From Arthrobacter sp. StoSoilB19 (GTDB taxonomy: Bacteria; Actinomycetota; Actinomycetes; Actinomycetales; Micrococcaceae), in the NCBI RefSeq assembly GCF_019977275.1, contig NZ_AP024650.1, forward strand, positions 2,542,001-2,606,000: DNA of 64,000 nt, written 5' to 3'. A program made the position numbers and the translations under genes. Shown piece after piece: positions 50,444 to 59,509 of the stretch (the stretch's first letter is position 1; each line of letters starts with the position of its first letter). Below the pieces are notes generated by a model that saw only the letters and a program-made list of their open reading frames with translations, was not told the DNA's origin and did not search any database.

Positions 50444-51490
50444 TTAGTGTGCAAAGTGATCCCATCCCCCGGTGTCCGCGGCCCGGCCCGCAATCAGGAC
50501 GCCCGGGCCTTCGTCGGTACCGAGTGCATGTATCGAGCCTATCGCAGTGAATCCGGGTGGCAGCTGAACGCCCGCCGGGAATGTGGCCAGGAGCCCGTGG
50601 TCCTCTCCGCCGCCCAGCACCCATGCCGTGCCGTCCCCGCCCAGGCGGGCGGAGGCGGGGGCCAGGAGGTCCGCCAGTTGCGCCAGGCCGGCCGGATCGA
50701 GCGCGACGGCGACGTTGCTGGCGGCGGCCAGCCGCTTGCCGTCCCGCAGGAGTCCGTCCGAGATGTCCAGCATTGCCGTGGCACCCGCCGCCCGGGCTGC
50801 AGGCCCGGCATGCAGCGGCGGACGCGGCCGGCACTGCAGGTCCACGAAGGCGCGCTCCGCCGGGGTGAGGGTGTCCACGGCGATGTCCGATTCAAGCAGC
50901 GCCAGGCCTGCGGCGGCATGGCCTGCTGTTCCTGCCAGCGCCAGGATGTCCCCCGCCCGGGCGCCGGACCGCAGGACCGGCTGTCCGCCGTCGAGCGTCC
51001 CCAGCACCGCCACGGTTACCGAGATTTCGCGGCCCCGGCCCAGGTCCCCGCCGGCCACGGAGCAACGCGCGGCGCCAAGTTCACGGATTCCGGCTGTCAA
51101 CCCGTCCGCCAGGTCCTCCACCCACCTCACGGGCGTGTCCACGGTGAGGGTGAGGCTGACCACCATGGACATTGCCTGTGCGCCCATGGCGTTGATGTCG
51201 CTGAGGTTTTGTGCCGCAGCCTTCCATCCTACGTCGAACCCGGTGGTGCGGTAGCCGTTGGGCCACAGGAGGCGGAAGTCCTGGTCCTGGACCTGGGTGT
51301 CGATGCTGATGACGGTTCTGCCGTCCGGGGCTGCGACGACGGCGGCGTCATCGCCGGGACCCAGCAACGTGCTGGCGGTGTGGCCCCCGGCCATCCGGAG
51401 GCGCGGAAAAATCCGGTCCAGCAGCTCGGCTTCGGAAAGGCCGGCGACGGTGGGCTGGCAGGCGACGCGGTTACGGAGGTCTTCAGGCAC
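50444..51490 (-). CDS. thiL: Thiamine-monophosphate kinase
   Basis: The 348-residue PurM-like kinase makes thiamine diphosphate from thiamine phosphate. The motifs are LGPGDDAAVVAAPDG (about residue 44), GWKAAAQNLSDINAMGA, SVAGGDLGRGREISVTVAVLG and TAMLDISDGLLRDGKRLA. It supplies the ThDP cofactor for AceE and other enzymes. It is 22 bases upstream of the DAK2 gene and divergent from the DUF3515 gene (69 bases). Confidence 0.94.
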   Translation of the reverse strand: MPEDLRNRVACQPTVAGLSEAELLDRIFPRLRMAGGHTASTLLGPGDDAAVVAAPDGRTVISIDTQVQDQDFRLLWPNGYRTTGFDVGWKAAAQNLSDINAMGAQAMSMVVSLTLTVDTPVRWVEDLADGLTAGIRELGAARCSVAGGDLGRGREISVTVAVLGTLDGGQPVLRSGARAGDILALAGTAGHAAAGLALLESDIAVDTLTPAERAFVDLQCRPRPPLHAGPAARAAGATAMLDISDGLLRDGKRLAAASNVAVALDPAGLAQLADLLAPASARLGGDGTAWVLGGGEDHGLLATFPAGVQLPPGFTAIGSIHALGTDEGPGVLIAGRAADTGGWDHFAH

Positions 51491-51559
51491 GCCACTACGC
51501 TACCGCGCCCGGCCGACATCGTGTCCGGGCGGGGACGACGTCGGCGATAGGCTGGGATC

Positions 51560-52063
51560 ATGCACCATCCCCAGCTGCCCCTGTCCGCCCGTGCCGCCAG
51601 GATGGCGATGGTTGGGGGAATTGCCGCCCTTTCCTTGACCGCCTGCTCCCCCGCGGTGGACGTCACGCCCGCCAGGGACGCCGCCAATCCGCTGTGCGCA
51701 CCGATGATGGTGGCCCTGCCGGACGCCATCGGCGATTCAAAGCTCCGGAAGACCAACAGCCAGGCCACCGCAGCCTGGGGCGACCCGTCGCTTGTCATCC
51801 TCCGCTGCGGCGTCAATGTGCCGGGCCCTACGACGGACCGCTGCGTGACCGTCAACGGCGTCGACTGGGTCATCAAGGAGGGCGACCCCGTGTGGACGCT
51901 GACCACCTACGGGCGGGAACCGGCCACGGAAATCCTGATGGACCCGGACAAAATCAGCTCCGCAACCGTACTCGCGGACCTGGCAGCAGCTGCCGAAAAG
52001 GTGCCGTCAGCACGGAACTGCGTGGGCCAGGAAGACCTGCAGAACCTGCCGAAGAGCCGGTAG
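51560..52063 (+). CDS. DUF3515 family lipoprotein
   Basis: The 167-residue protein has an N-terminal hydrophobic segment (MVGGIAALSLTAC) with a lipobox-like LTAC ending at Cys29. This suggests lipid anchoring to the outer face of the membrane. The body (CAPMMVALPDAIG, AAWGDPSLVILRCGVNVP, DWVIKEGDPVWTLTTYGREPATEILMD) fits DUF3515 of actinobacteria. The function is unknown. It is commonly found between ddl and thiL; here it converges on ddl. Confidence 0.87.
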   Translation: MHHPQLPLSARAARMAMVGGIAALSLTACSPAVDVTPARDAANPLCAPMMVALPDAIGDSKLRKTNSQATAAWGDPSLVILRCGVNVPGPTTDRCVTVNGVDWVIKEGDPVWTLTTYGREPATEILMDPDKISSATVLADLAAAAEKVPSARNCVGQEDLQNLPKSR

Positions 52064-52079
52064 GTCCAGGCGGGTGGGC

Positions 52080-52104
52080 CCACGCCGGGAGGGTTCCGGC
52101 GTGG
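52080..52104. terminator. Hairpin between the DUF3515 gene and ddl
   Basis: CCACGCCGG and CCGGCGTGG are perfect 9-bp arms around a 7-base loop, placed 17 bases after the DUF3515 stop and just before the convergent ddl stop. No T-tract follows, so it is a plausible but unproven bidirectional terminator. Confidence 0.5.
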
Positions 52105-52105
52105 A

Positions 52106-53254
52106 TCAGCGAAGGCCGGTTTTGCGGTTCAGGGCCAGGTGGATGAGTTCGTCGATCAGGTCCGCGTAGCCCAGTCCGGACGCTGCCCACATCTGCGGGT
52201 ACATGCTCTTGGGCGTGAAGCCGGGCATGGTGTTGATCTCGTTGATGATCAGTTCGCCCTCGGGGGTGTAGAAGAAATCCACGCGGCTCAGGCCCTCGGC
52301 GCCGACGGCGTCGAATGCGGCGGCCGCCAGCTCCCGGACCCGGGAGATCGCTTCCGCGGGGATGTCTGCGGGACAGCTCAGGGCTGCGGCATCATCCTCC
52401 ACATACTTGGCGTTGAAGTCGTAGAACTCGTGCGTCCCCCCGGACACCGAGATTTCGCCCGGCATCGAGGTCCGGGGCGCATCGGTGCCCCTGCCTTCCA
52501 GGACAGCGCATTCGATTTCGCGGCCGACAATTCCGGCTTCAATGACCAGCTTGAGGTCGTGGCGGCGGGCCTCTTCGATCGCGGCGTCCAGGTCCTCAAG
52601 GGAATCAACCTTGGAGATGCCCATCGACGAGCCGGCACGGGCCGGCTTGACGAAGACGGGGAAACCGAGGCGGTCCACCTGCTTCCTGACGGATTCGGGA
52701 TCCCGCTGCCACTGCCGGTCGGTCACAGCCACGTAGGGTCCCACGCGGAGTCCGGCGGCCTCGAAGACCACCTTCATGTAGTGCTTGTCCATGCCGACCG
52801 CCGATGCCAGGACTCCGGCGCCGACGTAGCGGGTGTCGGAAAGTTCAAGGAGCCCCTGGATGGTGCCGTCCTCGCCGAAGGGGCCGTGCAACAGCGGAAA
52901 GACCACGTCGACGGCGCCCAGTTCCTGCGGAACCTCGTTGGGGGACGCCACGATCAGCTGGTGTTCCCCGCCGATCTCAGCAAGCGTGACGGTCTGCGGG
53001 GAAGGTACTACCTCGGGGAGTGATGATGCGGCAAGCGACCACTGGGTGGTTTCGGCCGGGGCAAGAACCCACTGGCCGGTTTTGGCAATCCCGATGGGGA
53101 TGACGTCGTACTTGTCCTTGTTGATCGCGCCCAGCACGCCTGCGGCGGTGACGCAGCTCACGGCGTGCTCGCTGGAGCGGCCGCCGAAAAGCACGGCGAC
53201 CCGCGGCTTCCGGGTGGTGGCAGTTTCCCCTGTGTTGGGTGTGTCTTGGGACAT
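52106..53254 (-). CDS. ddl: D-alanine--D-alanine ligase
   Basis: The 382-residue ATP-grasp enzyme makes the D-Ala-D-Ala of peptidoglycan. The motifs are VAVLFGGRSSEHAVSCVTAAG, FPLLHGPFGEDGTIQGLLEL, FVKPARAGSSMGISKV and EINTMPGFTPKSMYPQ. A 15-residue polar N-terminal extension is present. It is the last gene of murA-plsC-gpsA-ddl, two bases after the gpsA stop. Confidence 0.96.
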   Translation of the reverse strand: MSQDTPNTGETATTRKPRVAVLFGGRSSEHAVSCVTAAGVLGAINKDKYDVIPIGIAKTGQWVLAPAETTQWSLAASSLPEVVPSPQTVTLAEIGGEHQLIVASPNEVPQELGAVDVVFPLLHGPFGEDGTIQGLLELSDTRYVGAGVLASAVGMDKHYMKVVFEAAGLRVGPYVAVTDRQWQRDPESVRKQVDRLGFPVFVKPARAGSSMGISKVDSLEDLDAAIEEARRHDLKLVIEAGIVGREIECAVLEGRGTDAPRTSMPGEISVSGGTHEFYDFNAKYVEDDAAALSCPADIPAEAISRVRELAAAAFDAVGAEGLSRVDFFYTPEGELIINEINTMPGFTPKSMYPQMWAASGLGYADLIDELIHLALNRKTGLR

Positions 53255-53256
53255 GG

Positions 53257-54306
53257 TCAGTAATCGCCTTCAGGTTTCAATTCCCGGGACAGCAGAACCG
53301 GCCCCAGTTGGTCAACGGACAGCTTGCCTGCCAGCACCGCGACGACGGCGGCAGTGATGGGCATGTCGACGCCGAGCTTGCCGGCGAGTTCATGGACGGC
53401 CTGGCCGGATTTGATGCCTTCGGCGGTCTGGGTCATCTTTCGGCCCACCTCCTCCAGGGTCAGGCCCTGGCCCAGCAGCCTCCCGGCCGTGTGGTTCCGG
53501 GACAGCGCGGACGAACAGGTTGCCACGAGGTCGCCCAGCCCGGCGAGCCCGGCCATGGTCTTGGCCTCGCCGCCCAGCGCCAAGGCGAGGCGGGACGTTT
53601 CCGCGAGTCCCCGGGTAATCACCGAGGCCTTGGTGTTGTCCCCCATCTGCTTGCCCTCACAGATGCCTACTGCCAGCGCAATCACGTTCTTGACGATGCC
53701 GCCGATTTCGACGCCGACCACATCGGCCGTGGTGTAGGGCCGGAAGTAGGGGGCGGTGCAGGTCCGGGCGAGCCAGCCTGCAGTGGCGGAGTCAGCGCAT
53801 GCCACGACTGATGCCGTAGGCTCTTCCCGCGCAATTTCCATGGCGAGGTTGGGTCCCGAGACAACTGCGATGCGTTCCAGCGGCAGGTCCAGTTCCTGTG
53901 CGATGACCTCGCTCATCCGCGCATCCGTGCCCAGCTCCAGCCCCTTCATCAGGGACACCACAACAGCTCCGGGAGCGATCATGTCCTTCCATTCGCGCAG
54001 CTGCGGGCGCAGCGACTGGGCCGGAACCGCCAGCACCACCAGGTCGGCTCCCGCCAGGACTGCGCGGACGTCTGTGGACGCCGTGATGCTCTCCGGCAGG
54101 ACGATGTCCTTGAGGTACTCACTGTTGCGGTGGCAGTTGTTGATCTCTTCGACCACCCCGGCGCGCCTGCCCCAAAGCCTGATGACGCGCGGCGTTCCGG
54201 CGGCAATCGCAGCGTCCGCGAGGATCTTCGCGAAGGTTGTCCCCCACGATCCCGCACCCAGGACGGCTACCGTGCCCGCCGCCCCCGGCTTCCCGTCAGC
54301 GGTCAC
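53257..54306 (-). CDS. gpsA: Glycerol-3-phosphate dehydrogenase [NAD(P)+]
   Basis: The 349-residue enzyme makes sn-glycerol 3-phosphate for phospholipids. It starts at GTG overlapping the plsC stop (GTGA). The motifs are VAVLGAGSWGTTFAKILAD (dinucleotide binding), VVSLMKGLELGT, GPNLAMEIAREEPTAS and the catalytic Lys region VVGVEIGGIVKNVIALAVG. Coupling with plsC links glycerol phosphate supply to its acylation. Confidence 0.96.
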   Translation of the reverse strand: MTADGKPGAAGTVAVLGAGSWGTTFAKILADAAIAAGTPRVIRLWGRRAGVVEEINNCHRNSEYLKDIVLPESITASTDVRAVLAGADLVVLAVPAQSLRPQLREWKDMIAPGAVVVSLMKGLELGTDARMSEVIAQELDLPLERIAVVSGPNLAMEIAREEPTASVVACADSATAGWLARTCTAPYFRPYTTADVVGVEIGGIVKNVIALAVGICEGKQMGDNTKASVITRGLAETSRLALALGGEAKTMAGLAGLGDLVATCSSALSRNHTAGRLLGQGLTLEEVGRKMTQTAEGIKSGQAVHELAGKLGVDMPITAAVVAVLAGKLSVDQLGPVLLSRELKPEGDY

Positions 54307-55070
54307 GGAGCTTCCGTTCCTGATTCGGGCTCGCCGCGGTCAACGAACCGTCCGTGCTTGGCCTGCGGCCGCTTGGCCGGGTCCCAGCGTTCGGCGGGAG
54401 GCTGCTCGCCGCGCAGGCCTGCCAGCAAAGTCGTGATCGCGTCCATGATCACTTCCGTCGCCTCCGTCAGGGTGGCCTTGTCCAGCGGGCGGCCGCGGAA
54501 CGCACTCAGGTCCACCGGTTCGCCCACGACGACGCGTGAGTGCTTCCGGGGGAACACGTGGAACCGCTTGCCGTACCTGGGGAACACCTCGTGCGCGCCC
54601 CAGTGGGCAATGGGCACCACCGGAATATCGCCTTCGAGGGCCAGCCTTGCCGCGCCGGTATGCCCCTTCATCGGCCAAAGCCCGGGATCGCGTGTCAGCG
54701 TTCCCTCCGGGTAGATGATGATCGCCCCGCCCTCAGCCACAATCTCCTGGGCCACTTGCAGCGATCGGTTCGCTCCCGCCGTCGAGCGCTCCACCGGCAC
54801 CTGCTTGGTGGCGCGCAGGAGCGCACCCAGGCCGGGAACCTTGAACAGCGCGGCCTTGGCCAGGAAGTGCGGGGCACGCTTCTGGTTGTAGAGCATGTGC
54901 CCCACAACAAGGGGGTCGATCTCCGTGCAGTGATTGGGGGCTGCGATGAAGCCGCCGGCGGGAAGTTTTTCGGTACCTTCCCACGTCTTGGACATCATCA
55001 GGTTCAGCAGCGGCCGGGCGATGCTGGCAATGAAAACAAATGTGGCCTTGCTTTTGGCCGATTCCTTCAC
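54303..55070 (-). CDS. plsC: 1-acylglycerol-3-phosphate O-acyltransferase family protein
   Basis: The 255-residue membrane-associated acyltransferase carries the His-x4-Asp motif in AAPNHCTEIDPLVVG near residue 43, then VPVERSTAGANRS and IIIYPEGTLTRD. A hydrophobic N-terminal segment (ATFVFIASIARPLLNLMM) may anchor it. The start is GTG 55070, nine bases after the murA stop. It probably makes phosphatidic acid from lysophosphatidic acid; the acyl donor cannot be read. Confidence 0.92.
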   Translation of the reverse strand: MKESAKSKATFVFIASIARPLLNLMMSKTWEGTEKLPAGGFIAAPNHCTEIDPLVVGHMLYNQKRAPHFLAKAALFKVPGLGALLRATKQVPVERSTAGANRSLQVAQEIVAEGGAIIIYPEGTLTRDPGLWPMKGHTGAARLALEGDIPVVPIAHWGAHEVFPRYGKRFHVFPRKHSRVVVGEPVDLSAFRGRPLDKATLTEATEVIMDAITTLLAGLRGEQPPAERWDPAKRPQAKHGRFVDRGEPESGTEAP

Positions 55071-55079
55071 GGTGCCGCG

Positions 55080-56405
55080 CTACTTCGTGGTGGTGATGTC
55101 GAAGTCGGCCCCAAGGCCGGCGAGCTTTTCCGTGAACCGCTCGTAGCCCCGGTTGATGATGTCGATGCCGGTGACCCGGGACGTTCCGGTGGCGGCCAGG
55201 GCGGCAATCAGGTGGCTGAACCCGCCGCGCAGGTCGGGGACATCAATGTCGGTTCCCTTGAGCTGGGTGGGTCCGGAAATCACCGCGGAGTGCAGGAAGT
55301 TGCGCTGGCCGAACCGGCACGGGACGCTGCCCAGGCATTCCCGGTGCACCTGGATGCTGGCGCCCATGCGGATCAGGGCGTCGGTGAAGCCAAAACGGTT
55401 CTCATACACCGTTTCGTGCACGATCGATACGCCCTCGGCCTGGGTCAGCGCAACCACCAGGGGCTGCTGCCAGTCCGTCATGAAGCCGGGGTGGACATCC
55501 GTTTCAAGGACCAGCGGGTTCAGCTTTCCGCCCTTGTGGTAGAACCGGATGCCGTCCTCGCCAATGTCCATTCCGCCGCCCACCTTGCGGTAGGTGTTCA
55601 GGAACGTCATCATGTCGCGCTGGGAGGCGCCTTCAACGAAGATGTCGCCGCGGGTCACCAGTGCGGCCGAAGCCCAGGACGCCGATTCGTTGCGGTCCGA
55701 GAGGGCACGGTGGTTGTAGCCGCCGAGGTCACGGACACCCTCGATGCGGATGGTCCGGTCCGTCTGCACGCTGATGATGGCGCCCATCTTCTGCAGCACG
55801 GCGATAAGGTCGATGATTTCCGGCTCGGTGGCGGCGCCGGACAGCTCCGTGATGCCTTCCGCGCGGGTGGCGCTCAGCAGGACCTGCTCGGTGGCGCCCA
55901 CGGACGGGTACGGCAGCGAGATCTTGGCGCCGTGCAGGCCCTTGGGTGCAGAGATGTGGATGCCACCGGGGCGCTTCTCCACGACGGCACCGAACTGGCG
56001 CAGGACATCCAGGTGGTAGTCGATGGGACGGTCGCCGATCTTGCAGCCGCCCAGGTCGGGAATGAAGGCTTCGCCAATGGCATGGATCAGCGGTCCGCAC
56101 AGCAGGATGGGGATGCGGGAGTCACCGGCATGGGCATCGATCGCGGTGCTCGGCGCCGTCTTTGCGGCCTTGGGATCGAGGGTGAGGTCACCGTTGACCG
56201 GGTCCTTCTCCACGGTCACCCCATGCAGCTGCAGCAGGGAGGTGACCACCTCCACGTCCTTGATCTCCGGCACGTTCCGCAACACCGAGGGTTCGTTGCC
56301 CAGCAACGCCGCCACCATTGCCTTGGGGACAAGATTCTTTGCCCCACGGACGCTGACGCGGCCTGTAAGCGGGACACCGCCGCGGATTGTCAGAACACTA
56401 CTCAT
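55080..56405 (-). CDS. murA: UDP-N-acetylglucosamine 1-carboxyvinyltransferase MurA
   Basis: The 441-residue enzyme transfers enolpyruvate from PEP to UDP-GlcNAc, the first committed peptidoglycan step. It begins LTIRGGVPLTGRVSVRGAKN, with the conserved Lys-Asn. The catalytic loop LGGCKIGDRPIDYH retains Cys near residue 120, the target of fosfomycin. RKVGGGMDIGEDGI and the C-terminal GFSHLIAALAATGTSRVTG are typical. It is the first gene of the murA-plsC-gpsA-ddl set; ATG 56405 has GAGGAAA nearby. Confidence 0.94.
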   Translation of the reverse strand: MSSVLTIRGGVPLTGRVSVRGAKNLVPKAMVAALLGNEPSVLRNVPEIKDVEVVTSLLQLHGVTVEKDPVNGDLTLDPKAAKTAPSTAIDAHAGDSRIPILLCGPLIHAIGEAFIPDLGGCKIGDRPIDYHLDVLRQFGAVVEKRPGGIHISAPKGLHGAKISLPYPSVGATEQVLLSATRAEGITELSGAATEPEIIDLIAVLQKMGAIISVQTDRTIRIEGVRDLGGYNHRALSDRNESASWASAALVTRGDIFVEGASQRDMMTFLNTYRKVGGGMDIGEDGIRFYHKGGKLNPLVLETDVHPGFMTDWQQPLVVALTQAEGVSIVHETVYENRFGFTDALIRMGASIQVHRECLGSVPCRFGQRNFLHSAVISGPTQLKGTDIDVPDLRGGFSHLIAALAATGTSRVTGIDIINRGYERFTEKLAGLGADFDITTTK

Positions 56406-56499
56406 ATACCGGTTTCCTCACGATCACTAGCCCCCAAAACCTTGCAAAGGCTCCAACCAAGCATAGGAGGTCGCGTTACCGAACCGAAATAAGGGGGTA

Positions 56500-56548
56500 C
56501 CGGCGGCGGGGCGTGGCGCGGCCTTCGCCCGCTGCGCCGCGCCGCCGG
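56500..56548 (-). terminator. GC-rich inverted repeat between leuD and murA
   Basis: CCGGCGGCG (56500-56508) pairs with CGCCGCCGG (56540-56548) around a 31-base loop that can itself pair. It starts 16 bases after the leuD stop on the minus strand and is followed there by TACCCCCTTATTTCGG. It probably ends leuCD transcription before murA. Confidence 0.4.
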
Positions 56549-56564
56549 CATGGTGGCCCAGGGG

Positions 56565-57167
56565 CTAGGAAAGCTTCGCCGGCAGGGTCTTGGGCTTGAA
56601 CGCCTGGCGGGTCGCCTCGTAGGCGGTGATGTCGGCTTCATGCTGGAGGGTCAGCCCGATGTCGTCGAGGCCTTCCAGGAGCCGCCAGCGGGTGTAGTCG
56701 TCGATGTCGAACGGCGCCACGATGTTGCCGCAGACGACGGTCTTGGACTCGAGGTCCACCGTGACCTGGGTTCCCGGGGCGTTTTCGAGTTCCTTCCAGA
56801 TGAGCTCGATGTCGTCCTGCGCAACCTGCGCGGCCAGCAGTCCCTGCTTGCCCGAGTTGCCGCGGAAGATGTCGGCGAACCGGGAGGACAGGACGGCTTT
56901 GAAGCCGTAGTCCTTCAGCGCCCAGACCGCGTGTTCACGGGAGGAACCGGTGCCGAAATCGGGGCCTGCCACCAGGACCGATCCCGCGTTGTAGGGCTCC
57001 TGGTTCAGGATGAAGGAGGGGTCCTTGCGCCAGGCGGAGAAGAGCGCGTCCTCGAAGCCGGTCCGGGTGATCCGCTTGAGGTAGACCGCGGGGATGATCT
57101 GGTCGGTGTCGACGTTGCTCTGGCGCAGCGGGACGCCGATACCGGTGTGCTTGGTGAACTTTTCCAT
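56565..57167 (-). CDS. leuD: 3-isopropylmalate dehydratase small subunit
   Basis: The 200-residue subunit begins [49 protein letters not shown] near residue 75 is the LeuD swivelling-domain signature, followed by [18 protein letters not shown] 57167 is preferred to an upstream in-frame start inside leuC because it gives the family start. It is ten bases after the leuC stop and forms the isopropylmalate isomerase with LeuC for leucine synthesis. Confidence 0.96.
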   Translation of the reverse strand: MEKFTKHTGIGVPLRQSNVDTDQIIPAVYLKRITRTGFEDALFSAWRKDPSFILNQEPYNAGSVLVAGPDFGTGSSREHAVWALKDYGFKAVLSSRFADIFRGNSGKQGLLAAQVAQDDIELIWKELENAPGTQVTVDLESKTVVCGNIVAPFDIDDYTRWRLLEGLDDIGLTLQHEADITAYEATRQAFKPKTLPAKLS

Positions 57168-57177
57168 TTGTGCTGTC

Positions 57178-58632
57178 CTAGGCTGCGTCGATGCGGATGG
57201 CGGCGGGTTCGGGAGCCGGGTCAAGGTCCGATGGAGAGCTGAGCGTGCCCCGTACTGCCGTGGCTGCGGCCACCACCGGGGAAACCAGGTGGGTGCGGCC
57301 ACCCTTGCCCTGCCGGCCTTCGAAGTTTCGGTTGGAGGTTGAGGCGCAACGCTCCCCCACCTCCAGCTGGTCCGGGTTCATGCCCAGGCACATGGAGCAG
57401 CCGGCAAAGCGCCACTCAGCACCGAAGTCCTTGAAGACCTTGTCCAGGCCCTCGGCCTCGGCTTCCAGCCGGACGCGGGCAGAGCCGGGGACCACCAGCA
57501 TCCGGATGTTCGGATCCTTTTGCCGGCCGCGGATGATGTCGGCAGCGGCACGCAGGTCCTCCATCCGGGAGTTGGTGCAGGAGCCCAGGAAGACGGTGTC
57601 CACGCGGATGTCCTTCATGGGCGTGCCGGCTTCGAGTCCCATGTACTGCAGGGCGCGCTCGGCAGCGGCCTTGGCGTTTTCGTCACCGAAGTCCCCGGGT
57701 GACGGAACGGACTCGGACAGGGACACGCCCTGGCCGGGGTTGGTGCCCCAGGTGACGAACGGCTCCAGGGTGTTGGCGTCCAGGTCAACCTGCACGTCGA
57801 AGGTGGCGTCGTCGTCGGTACGCAGCGTATTCCAGTACTCCACGGCGGCGTCCCAGTCCTCGCCTTCCGGCGCGTGGGGGCGGCCCTTCATGTACTCGTA
57901 GGTGGTTTCGTCCGGGGCCACCATGCCGGCGCGGGCGCCGGCTTCGATGGACATGTTGCAGATGGTCATGCGCGCTTCCATGGACAGGGCGCGGATCGCC
58001 GACCCGCGGTATTCCAGGACGTAGCCCTGGCCGCCGCCGGTGCCGATCTTGGCGATCACGGCGAGGATGATGTCCTTGGCGGTGACGCCGGGACGCAGTG
58101 TGCCCTCGACGTTGATGGCCATGGTCTTGAACGGCTTCAGGGACAGGGTCTGGGTGGCCATGACGTGCTCCACCTCGGAGGTGCCGATGCCCATGGCCAG
58201 CGCACCGAAAGCGCCGTGGGTGGATGTATGCGAGTCGCCGCAGACCACCGTCATGCCGGGCTGGGTGAGGCCCAGCTGCGGGCCCACCACGTGCACGATG
58301 CCCTGCTCGGCATCGCCCAGGCTGTGCAGCCGGACGCCGAACTCCGCGCAGTTGTTGCGCAGGGTCTGGATCTGGGTGCGGCTGGTCAGGTCGGCAATCG
58401 GTTTGTCGATGTCCAGCGTGGGGGTGTTGTGGTCCTCGGTGGCAATGGTCAGGTCCGGCCGGCGCAGCTTGCGGCCGGCCAGCCGCAGGCCTTCGAACGC
58501 CTGCGGGGACGTGACTTCGTGGACCAGGTGAAGGTCGATGTACAGAAGGTCCGGCTGGGCGTTGGCACCATCGCCGTCACCTTTGCGCACCACATGTGCG
58601 TCCCAGACTTTCTCGGCCAATGTCTTTGCCAT
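57178..58632 (-). CDS. leuC: 3-isopropylmalate dehydratase large subunit
   Basis: The 484-residue aconitase-family subunit carries a 4Fe-4S cluster: [14 protein letters not shown] near residue 350 and the pair in [13 protein letters not shown] near 413. Substrate-binding ATEDHNTPT and [26 protein letters not shown] are visible. ATG 58632 with GGGAGATGG upstream is better than the ATG two codons earlier. It is divergent from the IclR-type regulator, with a palindromic operator between them, so leucine-dependent repression is likely. Confidence 0.96.
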   Translation of the reverse strand: MAKTLAEKVWDAHVVRKGDGDGANAQPDLLYIDLHLVHEVTSPQAFEGLRLAGRKLRRPDLTIATEDHNTPTLDIDKPIADLTSRTQIQTLRNNCAEFGVRLHSLGDAEQGIVHVVGPQLGLTQPGMTVVCGDSHTSTHGAFGALAMGIGTSEVEHVMATQTLSLKPFKTMAINVEGTLRPGVTAKDIILAVIAKIGTGGGQGYVLEYRGSAIRALSMEARMTICNMSIEAGARAGMVAPDETTYEYMKGRPHAPEGEDWDAAVEYWNTLRTDDDATFDVQVDLDANTLEPFVTWGTNPGQGVSLSESVPSPGDFGDENAKAAAERALQYMGLEAGTPMKDIRVDTVFLGSCTNSRMEDLRAAADIIRGRQKDPNIRMLVVPGSARVRLEAEAEGLDKVFKDFGAEWRFAGCSMCLGMNPDQLEVGERCASTSNRNFEGRQGKGGRTHLVSPVVAAATAVRGTLSSPSDLDPAPEPAAIRIDAA

Positions 58633-58710
58633 GGCCATCTCCCTTCACTGCTGTTTGGCTGATTGATCCAACTGAATCAGGACGGCTCCGCGCTGCGCCA
58701 GCCGAAAGAT

Positions 58711-58739
58711 TTGCATCTCAGATATTGAGACGGCAATAT
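58711..58739 (+). promoter_or_regulatory. Predicted ndgR promoter with an embedded palindrome
   Basis: TTGCAT (58711-58716) and CAATAT (58734-58739) are separated by exactly 17 bases. The spacer holds the inverted repeat TCTCA-GATAT-TGAGA (58716-58730). Transcription would begin at about 58746, the ATG of the regulator gene. On the other strand TTGCCG (58736-58731) and CAAATC (58713-58708) flank the same palindrome with a 17-base spacer, a weaker match toward leuC. A site bound by the adjacent IclR protein is inferred. Confidence 0.5.
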
Positions 58740-58745
58740 CATTAC

Positions 58746-59465
58746 ATGGACAATTCTAGTGGAGTCGGTGTCATTGATAAAGCGGCCCAGGTGCTCGATG
58801 CCCTTGAGGCCGGCCCCACCACGCTGGCGCAGCTGGTAGCCGCCACCGGCCTGGCCCGGCCCACTGTCCACCGCCTCGCTTTGGCGCTGGTGCACCACCG
58901 GCTGGTCAGCCGAGACATCCAGGGCCGGTTCGTGCTCGGCAGCAGGCTTGTGGAGCTTGCCTCCGCCGCCGGGGAAGACCGCCTGATCGCCTCGGCCGGG
59001 CCCGTACTCATGCAACTGCGCGATGCCACCGGCGAAAGCGCCCAGATCTTCCGCAGGCAGGGTGACTGGCGCGTATGCGTCGCCTCCGCGGAGCGCCCCA
59101 TCGGCCTGCGCGACACCATTCCCGTGGGCACGCAGTTGTCCATGAAGGCCGGCTCTGCCGCGCAGGTCCTGCTCGCCTGGGAGGATCACGACAGGCTCCT
59201 CGAGGGCCTGCAGTCGGCCCGTTTCACGCCGACCGTCCTGGCAGGAGTACGACGCCGGGGCTGGGGACAGAGCCTTGGCGAGCGTGAGCCGGGGGTCGCC
59301 TCCGTTTCGGCACCGGTGAGGGGTCCGTCCGGCAGGGTGATTGCCGCCGTCTCCATTTCCGGTCCCATTGAGCGGCTGACCCGCCAGCCCGGTCGCCTGC
59401 ACGCCGAAGTTGTCTGCAATGCCGGGCGCATCCTCACCGAGGCCCTCCGCAAGAACAACGACTAG
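58746..59465 (+). CDS. ndgR: IclR-family regulator of leuCD (NdgR/LtbR-like)
   Basis: The 239-residue protein has an N-terminal winged helix (VIDKAAQVLDALEAGPTTLA, then LVAATGLARPTVHRLALAL, about residues 9-55) and a C-terminal IclR effector domain (about 75-235; ASVSAPVRGPSGRVIAAVSISGP). In Streptomyces (NdgR) and Corynebacterium (LtbR) this regulator is divergent from leuCD and controls leucine and related genes. No Shine-Dalgarno sequence precedes ATG 58746, and a promoter predicted at 58711-58739 would start the transcript at the ATG, so the mRNA may be leaderless. Confidence 0.9.
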   Translation: MDNSSGVGVIDKAAQVLDALEAGPTTLAQLVAATGLARPTVHRLALALVHHRLVSRDIQGRFVLGSRLVELASAAGEDRLIASAGPVLMQLRDATGESAQIFRRQGDWRVCVASAERPIGLRDTIPVGTQLSMKAGSAAQVLLAWEDHDRLLEGLQSARFTPTVLAGVRRRGWGQSLGEREPGVASVSAPVRGPSGRVIAAVSISGPIERLTRQPGRLHAEVVCNAGRILTEALRKNND

Positions 59466-59509
59466 GCTCCTGCCGGCCCCACCGGGGCTCCGGCCGCTAG
59501 GCTGTGCCC

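Noticed and set aside
54540..56492. A 650-codon plus-strand frame opposite plsC and murA
   Set aside because: Shadow of two certain genes; His/Gly/Asp-rich translation typical of antisense high-GC frames.
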